64,000 nucleotides of DNA from Clostridiaceae bacterium. GTDB taxonomy: Bacteria; Bacillota_I; Bacilli_A; Erysipelotrichales; Coprobacillaceae. Both the position numbers and the translations under genes were made by a program. Shown piece by piece: positions 28,882-36,580 of the stretch; the stretch's first letter is position 1; each line of letters opens with the position of its first letter. The notes beneath the pieces were generated by a model, which saw only the letters and a program-made list of their open reading frames with translations, was not told the origin of the DNA and ran no database searches. The DNA lies in assembly GCA_902363625.1 (NCBI GenBank), contig CABJAS010000008.1, forward strand, positions 124,001 to 188,000. The letters are read 5' to 3'.

Positions 28882-28908
28882 GGGTCTTCCCTTAGCAGTT
28901 TTTATTTG
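28875..28908 (+). terminator. terminator of the Cys/Gly-rich gene
   Basis: Stem CTGCTAAGGG / CCCTTAGCAG with a 4-nt loop (TCTT) and a T run. The stop codon lies in the left arm. Confidence 0.92.
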
Positions 28909-28933
28909 TTAAAATGGGGAAGGGGTGATAAAT

Positions 28934-29503
28934 GTGTTAACAATGAAAGACATCTTAGATGATTCACATGAGCTTCTAAGACAGAAATCTCAAGAAGTCT
29001 CTCTTCCTTTATCAAAAGAAGATCACGACTTAGTTTTATCTATGTATGAATACTTAGAAAATTCGCAAGATGATGAAATTGCTGAAAAATATGGATTACG
29101 ACCCGGAGTTGGCATTGCTGCTGTTCAATTAGGTGTGCTTAAAAGAATGTGTGCTATCTTGATTCAGGATTATGATGAAGATGGGAACGTCATCAAAAAA
29201 GAAGCCTACGCCTTAATTAATCCTAAAATTGTTTCTTATACACCGAAAATGGCTTACTTAAAAGCCGGTGAAGGATGCCTCTCTGTACTCAACGAACATG
29301 AAGGCTATGTTCATCGCCATGCAAAAGTCACTATTAAAGGTTATGATGAGCTGACAAAGCAAGACGTCACTATTGTAGCCAGAGGATATAATGCGATCGT
29401 GTATCAGCATGAGCTGGATCATTTTGACGGAAAGCTTTTTTATGACTACATAAATAAAGATCATCCATTTATGGCACAGCCAAACGCAATGGAAATTGAA
29501 TAA
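28934..29503 (+). CDS. def: peptide deformylase
   Basis: This 189-residue metalloenzyme removes the N-formyl group from nascent proteins. Motif 1 PGVGIAAVQLG, motif 2 EGCLSV and motif 3 QHELDHFDG are all intact. The GTG at 28934 is favoured because AAGGGG lies 8 bp upstream; GTG 28925 overlaps that site and ATG 28943 is too far. It is a type 2, Gram-positive-style enzyme. Confidence 0.94.
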   Translation: MLTMKDILDDSHELLRQKSQEVSLPLSKEDHDLVLSMYEYLENSQDDEIAEKYGLRPGVGIAAVQLGVLKRMCAILIQDYDEDGNVIKKEAYALINPKIVSYTPKMAYLKAGEGCLSVLNEHEGYVHRHAKVTIKGYDELTKQDVTIVARGYNAIVYQHELDHFDGKLFYDYINKDHPFMAQPNAMEIE

Positions 29504-29505
29504 AC

Positions 29506-29590
29506 AAAAAAAACGGTACTCATCAGGTCATGAATCCCAACGTTGAATAAACAACAAGGAAGATTCATTCTATTACAAGTACCGTTTTTT
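29506..29590. terminator. nested palindrome, probable bidirectional terminator
   Basis: Outer arms AAAAAACGGTACT (29508-29520) and AGTACCGTTTTTT (29578-29590) are perfect complements. Inside them ATGAATC pairs with GATTCAT and GTTG with CAAC, giving a three-step hairpin. It lies between def and the convergent small membrane-protein gene and has T or A runs at both ends. Confidence 0.7.
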
Positions 29591-29602
29591 ATTTTCACTC
29601 TG

Positions 29603-29758
29603 TTATCTTAATCTAAAATAAACATTGCGGGCAATCACCATCACCTGTCCGCGAATTAAATATTTCACATTACGCCAGTTAACAACTGACAAAAATAAAG
29701 GCACCAATACTACCCCAACGATAACAAATAACAATAACTGCTGTGCTTCACTCAACAT
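29603..29758 (-). CDS. 51-residue membrane protein
   Basis: The sequence starts MLSEAQQLLLFVIVGVV and continues with a hydrophobic helix to about residue 27. After that come WRNVKYLIRGQ and a basic end with RNVYFRLR. AAAGGAGAG lies 9 bp before the ATG, and a near-consensus promoter stands about 70 bp upstream. The gene is divergent from the S24-type repressor gene, with a 17-bp palindrome over its -35. The family is not recognised. A repressor-controlled small membrane protein (for example a stress or SOS effector) is a reasonable guess only. Confidence 0.75.
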   Translation of the reverse strand: MLSEAQQLLLFVIVGVVLVPLFLSVVNWRNVKYLIRGQVMVIARNVYFRLR

Positions 29759-29829
29759 AATTCATCTCTCCTTTAATTCCATTTATATTGTATTTATACA
29801 TTTAATTACATTTATCTTGAACTATCTAC

Positions 29830-29858
29830 ATAATAATTCATATTTCATCCATTGTCAA
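29830..29858 (-). promoter_or_regulatory. promoter of the small membrane protein
   Basis: On the minus strand TTGACA (29853-29858, perfect), 17 bp, TATTAT (29830-29835). Confidence 0.75.
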
Positions 29859-29863
29859 TGGAT
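29847..29863. promoter_or_regulatory. 17-bp palindromic operator candidate
   Basis: ATCCATTGTCAATGGAT is a perfect palindrome around one central base. It overlaps the -35 of the small membrane-protein gene, 36 bp upstream of the repressor's own -35. It is a natural candidate site for the adjacent XRE/S24 repressor. Confidence 0.6.
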
Positions 29864-29898
29864 TTAAGCATAATATTACATTTAATATGGAATATATA

Positions 29899-29926
29899 TT
29901 GAAAAATACATCAATCATGGTATAAT
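29899..29926 (+). promoter_or_regulatory. promoter of the S24 repressor gene
   Basis: TTGAAA (29899-29904), 16 bp, and an extended -10 TGGTATAAT (TATAAT at 29921-29926). Confidence 0.8.
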
Positions 29927-29949
29927 GCTAATAGATAGGAAGTGACACG

Positions 29950-30672
29950 ATGTTTGGAGATAAACTTAAAAGTGCCCGAAAAAATAAACAGTTGAAGCAA
30001 TCTGAATTGGCACGAATGCTTGATATAAAAAATACAACTGTCAGCAACTGGGAAAAAGGATTAAGCAAACCTGATCTCGATATGATCGAAAAGCTATGTT
30101 GGATTTTAGAAGTGGATGCAAACTACTTTTGTGAAAGCCATTTTGAAACGCTGCAGCTTACCATTGCCGAGCAGATGCTCATTCAAAAGTATCGAAAGAT
30201 TGAAAAAGCCGGTCAAGAAATGATTGATTTCATCTTAGACAAAGAAATATCACGTCTGACAACAGATGAACCACCTCTGATTGATCCGATTATTTCGATC
30301 CCGCAGCGCTATATCGACTGCTATCCGCGTCTTGCCAGCTGTGGAAGCGGCGAATACGTATTTGATGGGATTCCTAGTGAAAGCATCTTGGTTGATGAAA
30401 ATTGTTCCGCTGATTTTGCCATAGGAGTTAACGGACATAGTATGGAACCTACTTATTATGATGGTGAAATTTTATTAATTAAAAAACAGAATCAAATCAA
30501 TCCAGGAGAAAAAGGGTTATTCATCATTGACGGAGAAGCTTTCGTAAAAGAATTAGGGAAAAAGAAACTAATTTCTCATAATCCCGATTATCCGGATATC
30601 CTATTTAAACCGACGATGGATATTACCTGTGTGGGAAAAGTTATTGGATCTTATGATAAGTCATTAGCCTAG
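29950..30672 (+). CDS. XRE-HTH plus S24 peptidase repressor (LexA/CI-like)
   Basis: This 240-residue protein has a Cro/CI-type helix-turn-helix (about 5-60, LKQSELARMLDIKNTTVSNW) and a C-terminal S24 self-cleavage domain. The domain has the Ser in NGHSMEPTY and the Lys in EAFVKEL. The cleavage-site equivalent is in LASCGSGEY (Cys-Gly where LexA has Ala-Gly). It should repress genes until damage triggers RecA-aided self-cleavage. It is not standard Firmicute LexA, whose N-terminal domain is a winged helix. It probably controls the divergent small membrane-protein gene and itself. Confidence 0.88.
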   Translation: MFGDKLKSARKNKQLKQSELARMLDIKNTTVSNWEKGLSKPDLDMIEKLCWILEVDANYFCESHFETLQLTIAEQMLIQKYRKIEKAGQEMIDFILDKEISRLTTDEPPLIDPIISIPQRYIDCYPRLASCGSGEYVFDGIPSESILVDENCSADFAIGVNGHSMEPTYYDGEILLIKKQNQINPGEKGLFIIDGEAFVKELGKKKLISHNPDYPDILFKPTMDITCVGKVIGSYDKSLA

Positions 30673-30712
30673 CTGATGACTTTTATGTTAGAATAGAAAA
30701 AGAGGTGATTCT

Positions 30713-31609
30713 ATGCATATCAGTCGATTATTTGAAATCGTTTATATCTTATTAAACAAAAAGAATGTGACCGCAGTTGAACTCTCAGAACATTTTGAAG
30801 TCTCTACACGCACCATTTACCGTGATATTGATACATTAAACATGGCGGGGATTCCCGTTTATACCATGCAGGGAAAAGGCGGAGGCATCGGTCTGTTAGA
30901 TAATTTTATTTTAAATAAGGCTTACCTCTCCAAAGAAGAGCAAAGTGAAATATTGACAGCGATCGAATGTATTCGTCGTTTAGATAACTCTGCTTCCAAG
31001 CAAATCATGGATAAACTCAGCCATTTTTTCCAGCAGGAGCAAAGTACTTGGATTGAGGTTGACTTCAACAGCTGGAGCAATCAGCAGGGCAATAATTTTT
31101 TTAATCAGCTAAAAGAAGCAATTCTTTCTAAAAAATTGATGACTTTCACTTACTACAATAATAATGGCGAAAAAAGTCATCGGACAGTAGAACCGATCCG
31201 TCTGATCTTTAAATATCAGGATTGGTATTTATATGCTTATTGTCATATGCGTGAAGACTATCGTTACTTTAAATTGAATCGGATGGAAGATTTAGTCAGT
31301 ACCGAAGAACACTTTGAAACAGATCATCAAGATGCCCTGCCCCAGGAGCATCAGCAGACAAACACAGAGAAAATTCATCTGACACTAAAATTTGAACAGG
31401 AAGCTGCTTTTCGAGTGCGTGATGAATACAGCAATGTTCAGCCACTGGAAGATGGCAGCATGATCATAGAAGTTGACATAGAAGATAAGCAATGGGTCTA
31501 CAGCTACCTTTTATCTTTTGGCAGTCAGGTGACTGTTCTTGCTCCCTTGGAGATCAAAGAAGGTTTATTAAAAATAATCGAAGATATTCGACATAAATAT
31601 GACAGCTAG
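30713..31609 (+). CDS. YafY-type WYL-domain transcriptional regulator
   Basis: This 298-residue protein has a DeoR-like winged helix (1-60, TAVELSEHFEVSTRTIYRDIDTL) and a WYL domain (about 140-215) with FKYQDWYLYAYCHMR. WYL domains bind ligands or nucleic acid and tune regulator activity. A C-terminal WCX-type extension follows. Targets are unknown; the nearest are the zinc-ribbon and AraC genes downstream. Confidence 0.9.
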   Translation: MHISRLFEIVYILLNKKNVTAVELSEHFEVSTRTIYRDIDTLNMAGIPVYTMQGKGGGIGLLDNFILNKAYLSKEEQSEILTAIECIRRLDNSASKQIMDKLSHFFQQEQSTWIEVDFNSWSNQQGNNFFNQLKEAILSKKLMTFTYYNNNGEKSHRTVEPIRLIFKYQDWYLYAYCHMREDYRYFKLNRMEDLVSTEEHFETDHQDALPQEHQQTNTEKIHLTLKFEQEAAFRVRDEYSNVQPLEDGSMIIEVDIEDKQWVYSYLLSFGSQVTVLAPLEIKEGLLKIIEDIRHKYDS

Positions 31610-31662
31610 TTGTCAGGTTATCCATTGTATAATGTGCTTGTAAATGAAAGGAGAGCAAGACA

Positions 31663-31908
31663 ATGGAAAAATTTTGCCAAAGCTGTGGAATGCCGCTTAC
31701 AAATGAAGTATTAGGAACAAATGAGGATGGAAGTTTAAATCAAGACTACTGTAAATACTGTTATCAGGAGGGAAAATTTACTCAAGAATGCACAATGGAG
31801 GAAATGATTGAATTCTGTGTTCCGATGATGGAAGAGATGAAGCCTGAAGAAGCCAGAAAAATGATGCAGGAATTCTTCCCACATTTAAAAAGATGGAAAA
31901 CTCAATAA
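31663..31908 (+). CDS. putative zinc-ribbon protein
   Basis: This 81-residue protein has CQSCGMPL and, 22 residues on, CKYCYQEG: two CxxC pairs that can bind one zinc. Both match the putative zinc-ribbon domain family found beside regulators and VOC or methyltransferase genes. An acidic helical C-terminus follows. A TATAAT -10 and an AAAGGAGAG site precede it. Function is unknown. Confidence 0.85.
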   Translation: MEKFCQSCGMPLTNEVLGTNEDGSLNQDYCKYCYQEGKFTQECTMEEMIEFCVPMMEEMKPEEARKMMQEFFPHLKRWKTQ

Positions 31909-32029
31909 TCTAAATGAGAGATTTATCGCAAGATAGATCTTTTTTTATAATAAATAGATTTATATAAAAATTTTAGCGTTCGTGTTATTCTATAAGCAGA
32001 CATCACTCACACAAGGAAGGTACCCTATT

Positions 32030-32863
32030 ATGATCAAGCAAAGCAGTTTAAATATCCTTACACACACCAGACAAATTCTTTCATGCGGAAAAGATTTCGC
32101 CTATGTATTGCCTAATGAGTCCCTGAGAAATCTCATCTCCAATTTTACGATTACCTTTCCTAATAAAAAAATGATCTCCGATGCGTATACCATCATGCCT
32201 CATGGCAGTGTTACACTGGTCTTTTTCTATAATATCGGTGGTCTTCAGAGTCTGTTATTTGGTCCCACTACAAAGCCACAAAAGGTTGGAGCTATAGCTA
32301 ACACTTGTGATATGATCTTCATCATTGAATTTCAGCCGGCAGGCTTCTTTCCTTTCAGCAAAATCAATCAAAAAGACCTCACTGATAACATACTCCCCTT
32401 TTCATCCGTCGATGCAGCATTGGATCAGTCTTTACGAAATATCCTGACTGCTGCTGTAGACGCTGATCTTTTATTAACCAAAATAGAAAGAAAACTGATG
32501 TCCAGTATTCAGCTCTTATATCCAAAAGAGCTTACCCTTGCCATCAACCTCATCATTCAAGCCCAAGGCGGCATCACTGCTTCTGAAATTTCCAACCGTT
32601 CTTTTTATAGTACCCGTCATTTAAATCGACTATTTAATTTATATTTAGGGATGAGCATAAAAGCTTTTTCACGATTAGTCCGAATAAATAAGTCGATAAC
32701 TATGCTGAATGAAACAACCCACACATTAGCTTTTGTATGTGAAAAACTAGAATACTATGATGTCTCTCATTTTGTTAAGGATTTTAAGATTGTCTGTGGC
32801 ATTACTCCGCAGGAATATCGCTTGCATATGTCCGATTTTTACAATGAAATAGCGAAGTATTAA
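32030..32863 (+). CDS. AraC family transcriptional regulator
   Basis: The 277-residue protein has an N-terminal sensory region and two C-terminal helix-turn-helix motifs (about 180-270), including SEISNRSFYSTRHLNRLFNLY and FVKDFKIVCGITPQEYR. The N-terminal part (MPHGSVTLVFFY, GPTTKPQ) fits the DUF6597-type regulators. The ATG at 32030 is used because AAGGAAGG precedes it. Its likely target is the VOC gene 47 bp downstream. Confidence 0.9.
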   Translation: MIKQSSLNILTHTRQILSCGKDFAYVLPNESLRNLISNFTITFPNKKMISDAYTIMPHGSVTLVFFYNIGGLQSLLFGPTTKPQKVGAIANTCDMIFIIEFQPAGFFPFSKINQKDLTDNILPFSSVDAALDQSLRNILTAAVDADLLLTKIERKLMSSIQLLYPKELTLAINLIIQAQGGITASEISNRSFYSTRHLNRLFNLYLGMSIKAFSRLVRINKSITMLNETTHTLAFVCEKLEYYDVSHFVKDFKIVCGITPQEYRLHMSDFYNEIAKY

Positions 32864-32910
32864 TTCTATAATAGAAGATGTAAACCATATAGAAAGAGAG
32901 ACAAATAAAG

Positions 32911-33318
32911 ATGAAATTTAATGAAACGACTATCCGTATTTTAGTAAGAAAAAACTATGGAGAATGCTATGATTTTTACACAGAGAAAATAGGTTTGGTT
33001 CCTGTATGGGGAGATCGAAACGGGCCTTATACTTCTTTTGCCGTAAGTGGTGATACACCACCTTGCTTCGCTATTTTTTCCGGAGAAGCAATGCCTATGT
33101 TTGAGGGGTATACTCAACCGGAAACAACCAATCAGCCCGACACTGTCGCTGCCATTATTCCTACACTTGATTTAGATGGAGATTATCAGCGTCTAAAAGC
33201 TGCCGGTGTTCCTTTTCTAGGAGAACCACAGTATATTGAAGCTTGGGGAATGCGCTGTACATATTTCAGAGATCCCGAAGGCAACCTGTTTGAATTGAAT
33301 GATGCCAGTGGTATTTAA
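32911..33318 (+). CDS. VOC-superfamily (glyoxalase/bleomycin-resistance-like) protein
   Basis: This 135-residue protein has the paired beta-alpha-beta-beta-beta modules of the VOC fold. The ends are YDFYTEKIGLVPVWGDR and TYFRDPEGNLFELND, with the metal-ligand Glu in the latter. Substrate is unknown. It is probably co-regulated with the AraC gene upstream. Confidence 0.85.
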   Translation: MKFNETTIRILVRKNYGECYDFYTEKIGLVPVWGDRNGPYTSFAVSGDTPPCFAIFSGEAMPMFEGYTQPETTNQPDTVAAIIPTLDLDGDYQRLKAAGVPFLGEPQYIEAWGMRCTYFRDPEGNLFELNDASGI

Positions 33319-33334
33319 GAATAATTGAATATAT

Positions 33335-33392
33335 AAAAAACGCAAAGCGAATACACAGAAAATAATATGTGATGTGCAGTTTGCGTTTTCTT
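33335..33392 (+). terminator. long-loop hairpin after the VOC gene
   Basis: AAAACGCAAA (33337-33346) pairs with TTTGCGTTTT (33380-33389) around a 33-nt loop that has an inner CACA/TGTG pair. A T-rich tail follows. It resembles the def-side palindrome in having a long structured loop. Confidence 0.6.
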
Positions 33393-33452
33393 TTTAAGAA
33401 ATAAGCAGTTAGATAGAGACATTCTTGCTCTTTCAATACTGTTTAAATAGAA

Positions 33453-33478
33453 ATAAAAAAGAGGAATTGCTTCCTCTT
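33453..33478 (-). terminator. terminator of rplU-obgE operon
   Basis: Minus-strand stem AAGAGGAA / TTCCTCTT with a 4-nt loop and T run, overlapping the obgE stop. Confidence 0.88.
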
Positions 33479-34766
33479 AATCCATCCAATCAAATTCAAA
33501 ATCTAAGATGCGTATCGTATCGCCATTTTCAGCACCCGCTACACGCAACGCTTCATCTAACCCTAGATTACGCATTTTTAAAGCAAAACGCTTAAATGAG
33601 TCATCCGAAACGAAGCTGGTCATTGCTGCGATTTTTTCTATCTTTTCTCCAGTGACTTCCCAGATTCCGTTACCTAAATTATGGATATTGAATTCTGGTG
33701 CAGAGTCTCCTTCAAATGTATATAAAACACTCTTTTCTTGGATTTCTTCTTCGTCCATAGGGAATTCCGGTGTTTGTGCCAACAAGTCCGCAATACGATA
33801 GATTGGCAGATCCAGTCCATCATGAGTAATCGCACTTATCGGGAAGATTTCAACATCTTCTCCTATTTCTTGTTTAAATCGTTCTAGGTTTTCCTTAGCC
33901 CCCTCAATATCCATCTTATTGGCAATAATGATTTGAGGACGTTCTAATAAACGATATTTATATTCCGCTAATTCTTCATTAATGATACGATAATCTTCAA
34001 CCGGATCGCGCCCTTCACTTGCCCCCATGTCAATCACGTGTACGATGACACGACATCTTTCAATATGGCGCAAGAACTGGTGTCCTAGTCCTTTTCCCTG
34101 ACTGGCACCCTCGATCAAGCCCGGTAAATCTGCCATTACAAAAGAGCGTCCGTCTTTTGCCTGAACCACACCTAAATTAGGCACGATGGTCGTAAAATGG
34201 TAATCCGCTATTTCCGGTCTGGCACGAGATACAACAGATAATAAAGTTGATTTCCCTACAGAAGGGAATCCAACCAGTCCCACATCCGCCAACAGCTTTA
34301 ATTCACAGATTACATTAAAGGATTCTCCCGGCTCACCGCGTTCACAAATTGTGGGAGCTGGGTTACGACTCGTTGCAAAACGGGCATTTCCACGTCCGCC
34401 ACGTCCGCCTTTAGCTAAGACAACGCGCTGTTTGTCTGTCGTTAAGTCGGCAATAGTCATTCCTGTATCTTCATTAATCAGCATTGTTCCGACCGGTACT
34501 TTTACAATCATATCCTGACCGCTGGCACCTGCCATTTTCTTAGCCATCCCGTTAGCTCCGCTGCGAGCACGGTATTCACGCTTAAAGCGGATATCCAACA
34601 ATGTCGATAAAGAAGTCGTTGCTTCAAAGATAATGCTTCCCCCACGTCCGCCGTCACCGCCGGCAGGTCCGCCTCTTGGTACATGGGCTTCACGTCTAAA
34701 CGCAACAACACCATCTCCGCCGCTTCCGGCTTCTACATATATTTTTGCTTTGTCAATAAATTGCAT
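33477..34766 (-). CDS. obgE: Obg GTPase
   Basis: This 429-residue ribosome-associated GTPase has the glycine-rich Obg fold (1-158), a G domain with GFPSVGKSTLL, the DLPGLIEGAS switch and NKMD, and a C-terminal OCT domain. It acts in 50S assembly and, in Bacillus, in sporulation entry. It is downstream of rpmA as in Bacillus and ends at a terminator. Confidence 0.96.
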   Translation of the reverse strand: MQFIDKAKIYVEAGSGGDGVVAFRREAHVPRGGPAGGDGGRGGSIIFEATTSLSTLLDIRFKREYRARSGANGMAKKMAGASGQDMIVKVPVGTMLINEDTGMTIADLTTDKQRVVLAKGGRGGRGNARFATSRNPAPTICERGEPGESFNVICELKLLADVGLVGFPSVGKSTLLSVVSRARPEIADYHFTTIVPNLGVVQAKDGRSFVMADLPGLIEGASQGKGLGHQFLRHIERCRVIVHVIDMGASEGRDPVEDYRIINEELAEYKYRLLERPQIIIANKMDIEGAKENLERFKQEIGEDVEIFPISAITHDGLDLPIYRIADLLAQTPEFPMDEEEIQEKSVLYTFEGDSAPEFNIHNLGNGIWEVTGEKIEKIAAMTSFVSDDSFKRFALKMRNLGLDEALRVAGAENGDTIRILDFEFDWMD

Positions 34767-34827
34767 GATTTCACCTCAATTTCATTATTCACACTTTTAA
34801 CAAAAAAATCCCTTTTTGGGATTTTAA

Positions 34828-35112
34828 TTAAGCAACTGGATATACTGAAACTTTAGTTTTCTTTTTACCTAATCTTTCAAATTTAACCACACCGTCTACT
34901 TTTGCAAATAAAGTGTCATCTCCACCTTTACCTACATTTGTACCCGGATGAATTTTAGTACCTCTTTGTCTATAGATGATAGACCCAGCTGTACAAGTTT
35001 GTCCATCTGCTAATTTAGCTCCTAATCTTTTTGATTCAGAGTCACGACCATTCTTAGTTGACCCAACTCCCTTTTTAGAAGCGAATAACTGTAAATCTAA
35101 TTTTAATAACAT
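34828..35112 (-). CDS. rpmA: 50S ribosomal protein L27, N-terminally extended precursor
   Basis: This 94-residue protein begins [20 protein letters not shown]. The extra segment ending LQLF is the Firmicute-type N-terminal extension that Prp protease removes before Ala, exposing the mature tail that reaches the peptidyl-transferase centre. The prp gene lies directly upstream. The rest is ordinary L27. Confidence 0.97.
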   Translation of the reverse strand: MLLKLDLQLFASKKGVGSTKNGRDSESKRLGAKLADGQTCTAGSIIYRQRGTKIHPGTNVGKGGDDTLFAKVDGVVKFERLGKKKTKVSVYPVA

Positions 35113-35115
35113 GCG

Positions 35116-35430
35116 TTACACCTCCTGGATAGATATATAATCAAAGTAACTTTCCTCGATTGTTTTCAGCTGAATATAAAGTGTCTCTAGTATCACTTGC
35201 AATTCTGTGTGTAAACAATCCTTTATTAACACGTCGACACATCCTTCTTCTACTGTATATTCACAATAGTCAATCAAACCAAATTCACTGATTGCATTGA
35301 TTCCCCCGATTGTAATGGCACTTACGCCGGCACAAACGATATCTTTTCCGCGATTCGCAAATAAAGCATGACCTGTAACAGTCAGTCGACTTATTTTATC
35401 TTCTTTTTTTTCAATGATGATTTTAATCAT
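35116..35430 (-). CDS. prp: ribosomal-processing cysteine protease Prp
   Basis: This 104-residue protein (YsxB family) has TGHALFANRGKDIVCAGVSA, which contains the catalytic His and Cys, and cleaves the L27 precursor. The location between rplU and rpmA and the matching L27 extension support the role strongly. Confidence 0.95.
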   Translation of the reverse strand: MIKIIIEKKEDKISRLTVTGHALFANRGKDIVCAGVSAITIGGINAISEFGLIDYCEYTVEEGCVDVLIKDCLHTELQVILETLYIQLKTIEESYFDYISIQEV

Positions 35431-35432
35431 GA

Positions 35433-35741
35433 TTAAGCATTGATAGCTTCAATGATTAATTTAGTATAAGGCTGACGATGACCTTGTTTTTTGTGGTAAT
35501 GTTTTTTAGGTTGATATTTGTAGACAATCACTTTCTTATCTTTTCCGTGTTTTTCTACTTTAGCTTGAACTGTAGCCCCTTCAACATAAGGAGTACCCAC
35601 TTTTGTGTCATCTCCACCAACGAATAATACTTTATCAAAAGTATAAACGTCACCTTCATTAACATCTAATTTTTCTACAAAGATTGCTTGTCCAGCTTCA
35701 ACTTTTAATTGTTTTCCACCTGTTTCAATTACTGCGTACAT
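35433..35741 (-). CDS. rplU: 50S ribosomal protein L21
   Basis: This 102-residue protein begins [17 protein letters not shown] and ends with [17 protein letters not shown], the typical rRNA-binding tail. It is first in the rplU-prp-rpmA-obgE operon and stands behind an L21-type leader. Confidence 0.97.
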   Translation of the reverse strand: MYAVIETGGKQLKVEAGQAIFVEKLDVNEGDVYTFDKVLFVGGDDTKVGTPYVEGATVQAKVEKHGKDKKVIVYKYQPKKHYHKKQGHRQPYTKLIIEAINA

Positions 35742-35744
35742 TAA

Positions 35745-35839
35745 TTTCGCACCTCCTATAATTTTCTCTAAGACTCGCCAACAAAGGCAGCTAAGCTTTA
35801 ATACCTTATATGTGCGGTTGTAGCTAGAGGTCTACAACA
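35745..35839 (-). ncRNA. candidate ribosomal protein L21 leader
   Basis: The 5' untranslated RNA has a GTTGTAG / CTACAAC hairpin and then a CCGCAC segment and further stems before the AGGAGGTG site. Firmicutes often carry an autoregulatory L21 leader here. The call rests on position and hairpin; it was not matched to a covariance model. Confidence 0.55.
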
Positions 35840-35845
35840 TTTCAT

Positions 35846-35874
35846 ATGTTAGCATAAAATGATTTAATTTTCAA
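35846..35874 (-). promoter_or_regulatory. promoter of rplU operon
   Basis: On the minus strand TTGAAA (35869-35874), 17 bp, TAACAT (35846-35851). Confidence 0.6.
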
Positions 35875-35878
35875 TCTT

Positions 35879-36580
35879 TTATTCTTCTTTTTTTAAATAA
35901 ATATTGAAATATGGGCGATAAATCGAATATCCCTTATTCCATTTAATGTGTTTATAGTGAACAAACTGATTGCGCAGCATTAACAGCTGTGTGTAGATTT
36001 CTCCAATCCGTCTAAAATAAAGGATCTGCTGTAACCAAAGATAAGCATAAATCAAAAGAACTTCCACCCCTATATAATACCCACATAACAAAATTAAACA
36101 CAGGACAGACAAAATTCCGGTTAAATATAAAGTGAGCTTATAAGGAAAAATAAAGGACAGCCCGATCAAAACTACTTTACTGCCATCCAGCGGATACAGT
36201 GGAAGCAGGTTAAAAAGCAGCATCAGAAAGTTAAACTGCAAGGCATAATGAAATGTCCCTACACCCAAATAGGGCTTTAAATAAAGTAAAGCTGCCCAAA
36301 TAATGATATGGCTTAACGGCCCCATGATACTGACGATCAGTTCTTTTAAAACATGGTAGTTTCCGTAATACATAATTTCCAAATAGGCACCAAAAGGCAG
36401 CAGTGTCATCTTCCCTAACTTAAAGTTAAAAAAATATGCCATCAGCAGATGACACATTTCATGGAACAAAACGATCGAAAAGATAATTAAATAGTTTTTA
36501 AAATATCCCACTTGCAAGGCAATCAAAAAATAAATAAAAGTAATTGGATGGACCTTAAAGCATCTGCTTAGCTTCTTCAT
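35879..36580 (-). CDS. spoIVFB: site-2 protease SpoIVFB
   Basis: This 233-residue membrane metalloprotease has HEMCH (HExxH) in its second helix region and LLPLYPLDGSK as the third zinc-ligand motif. In Bacillus SpoIVFB cuts pro-sigma-K in the mother cell during sporulation. ATG 36580 with AAGGA upstream is preferred to the longer frame from 36607. It overlaps spoIVFA by 26 bp. A tail of about 35 residues follows the membrane part; no CBS domain is seen. Confidence 0.88.
   Translation of the reverse strand: MKKLSRCFKVHPITFIYFLIALQVGYFKNYLIIFSIVLFHEMCHLLMAYFFNFKLGKMTLLPFGAYLEIMYYGNYHVLKELIVSIMGPLSHIIIWAALLYLKPYLGVGTFHYALQFNFLMLLFNLLPLYPLDGSKVVLIGLSFIFPYKLTLYLTGILSVLCLILLCGYYIGVEVLLIYAYLWLQQILYFRRIGEIYTQLLMLRNQFVHYKHIKWNKGYSIYRPYFNIYLKKEE

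Noticed and set aside
31600..31615. TGACA-N6-TGTCA dyad ahead of the zinc-ribbon gene
   Set aside because: Short arms and overlaps the WYL gene end; could be chance and is not matched elsewhere in the window.
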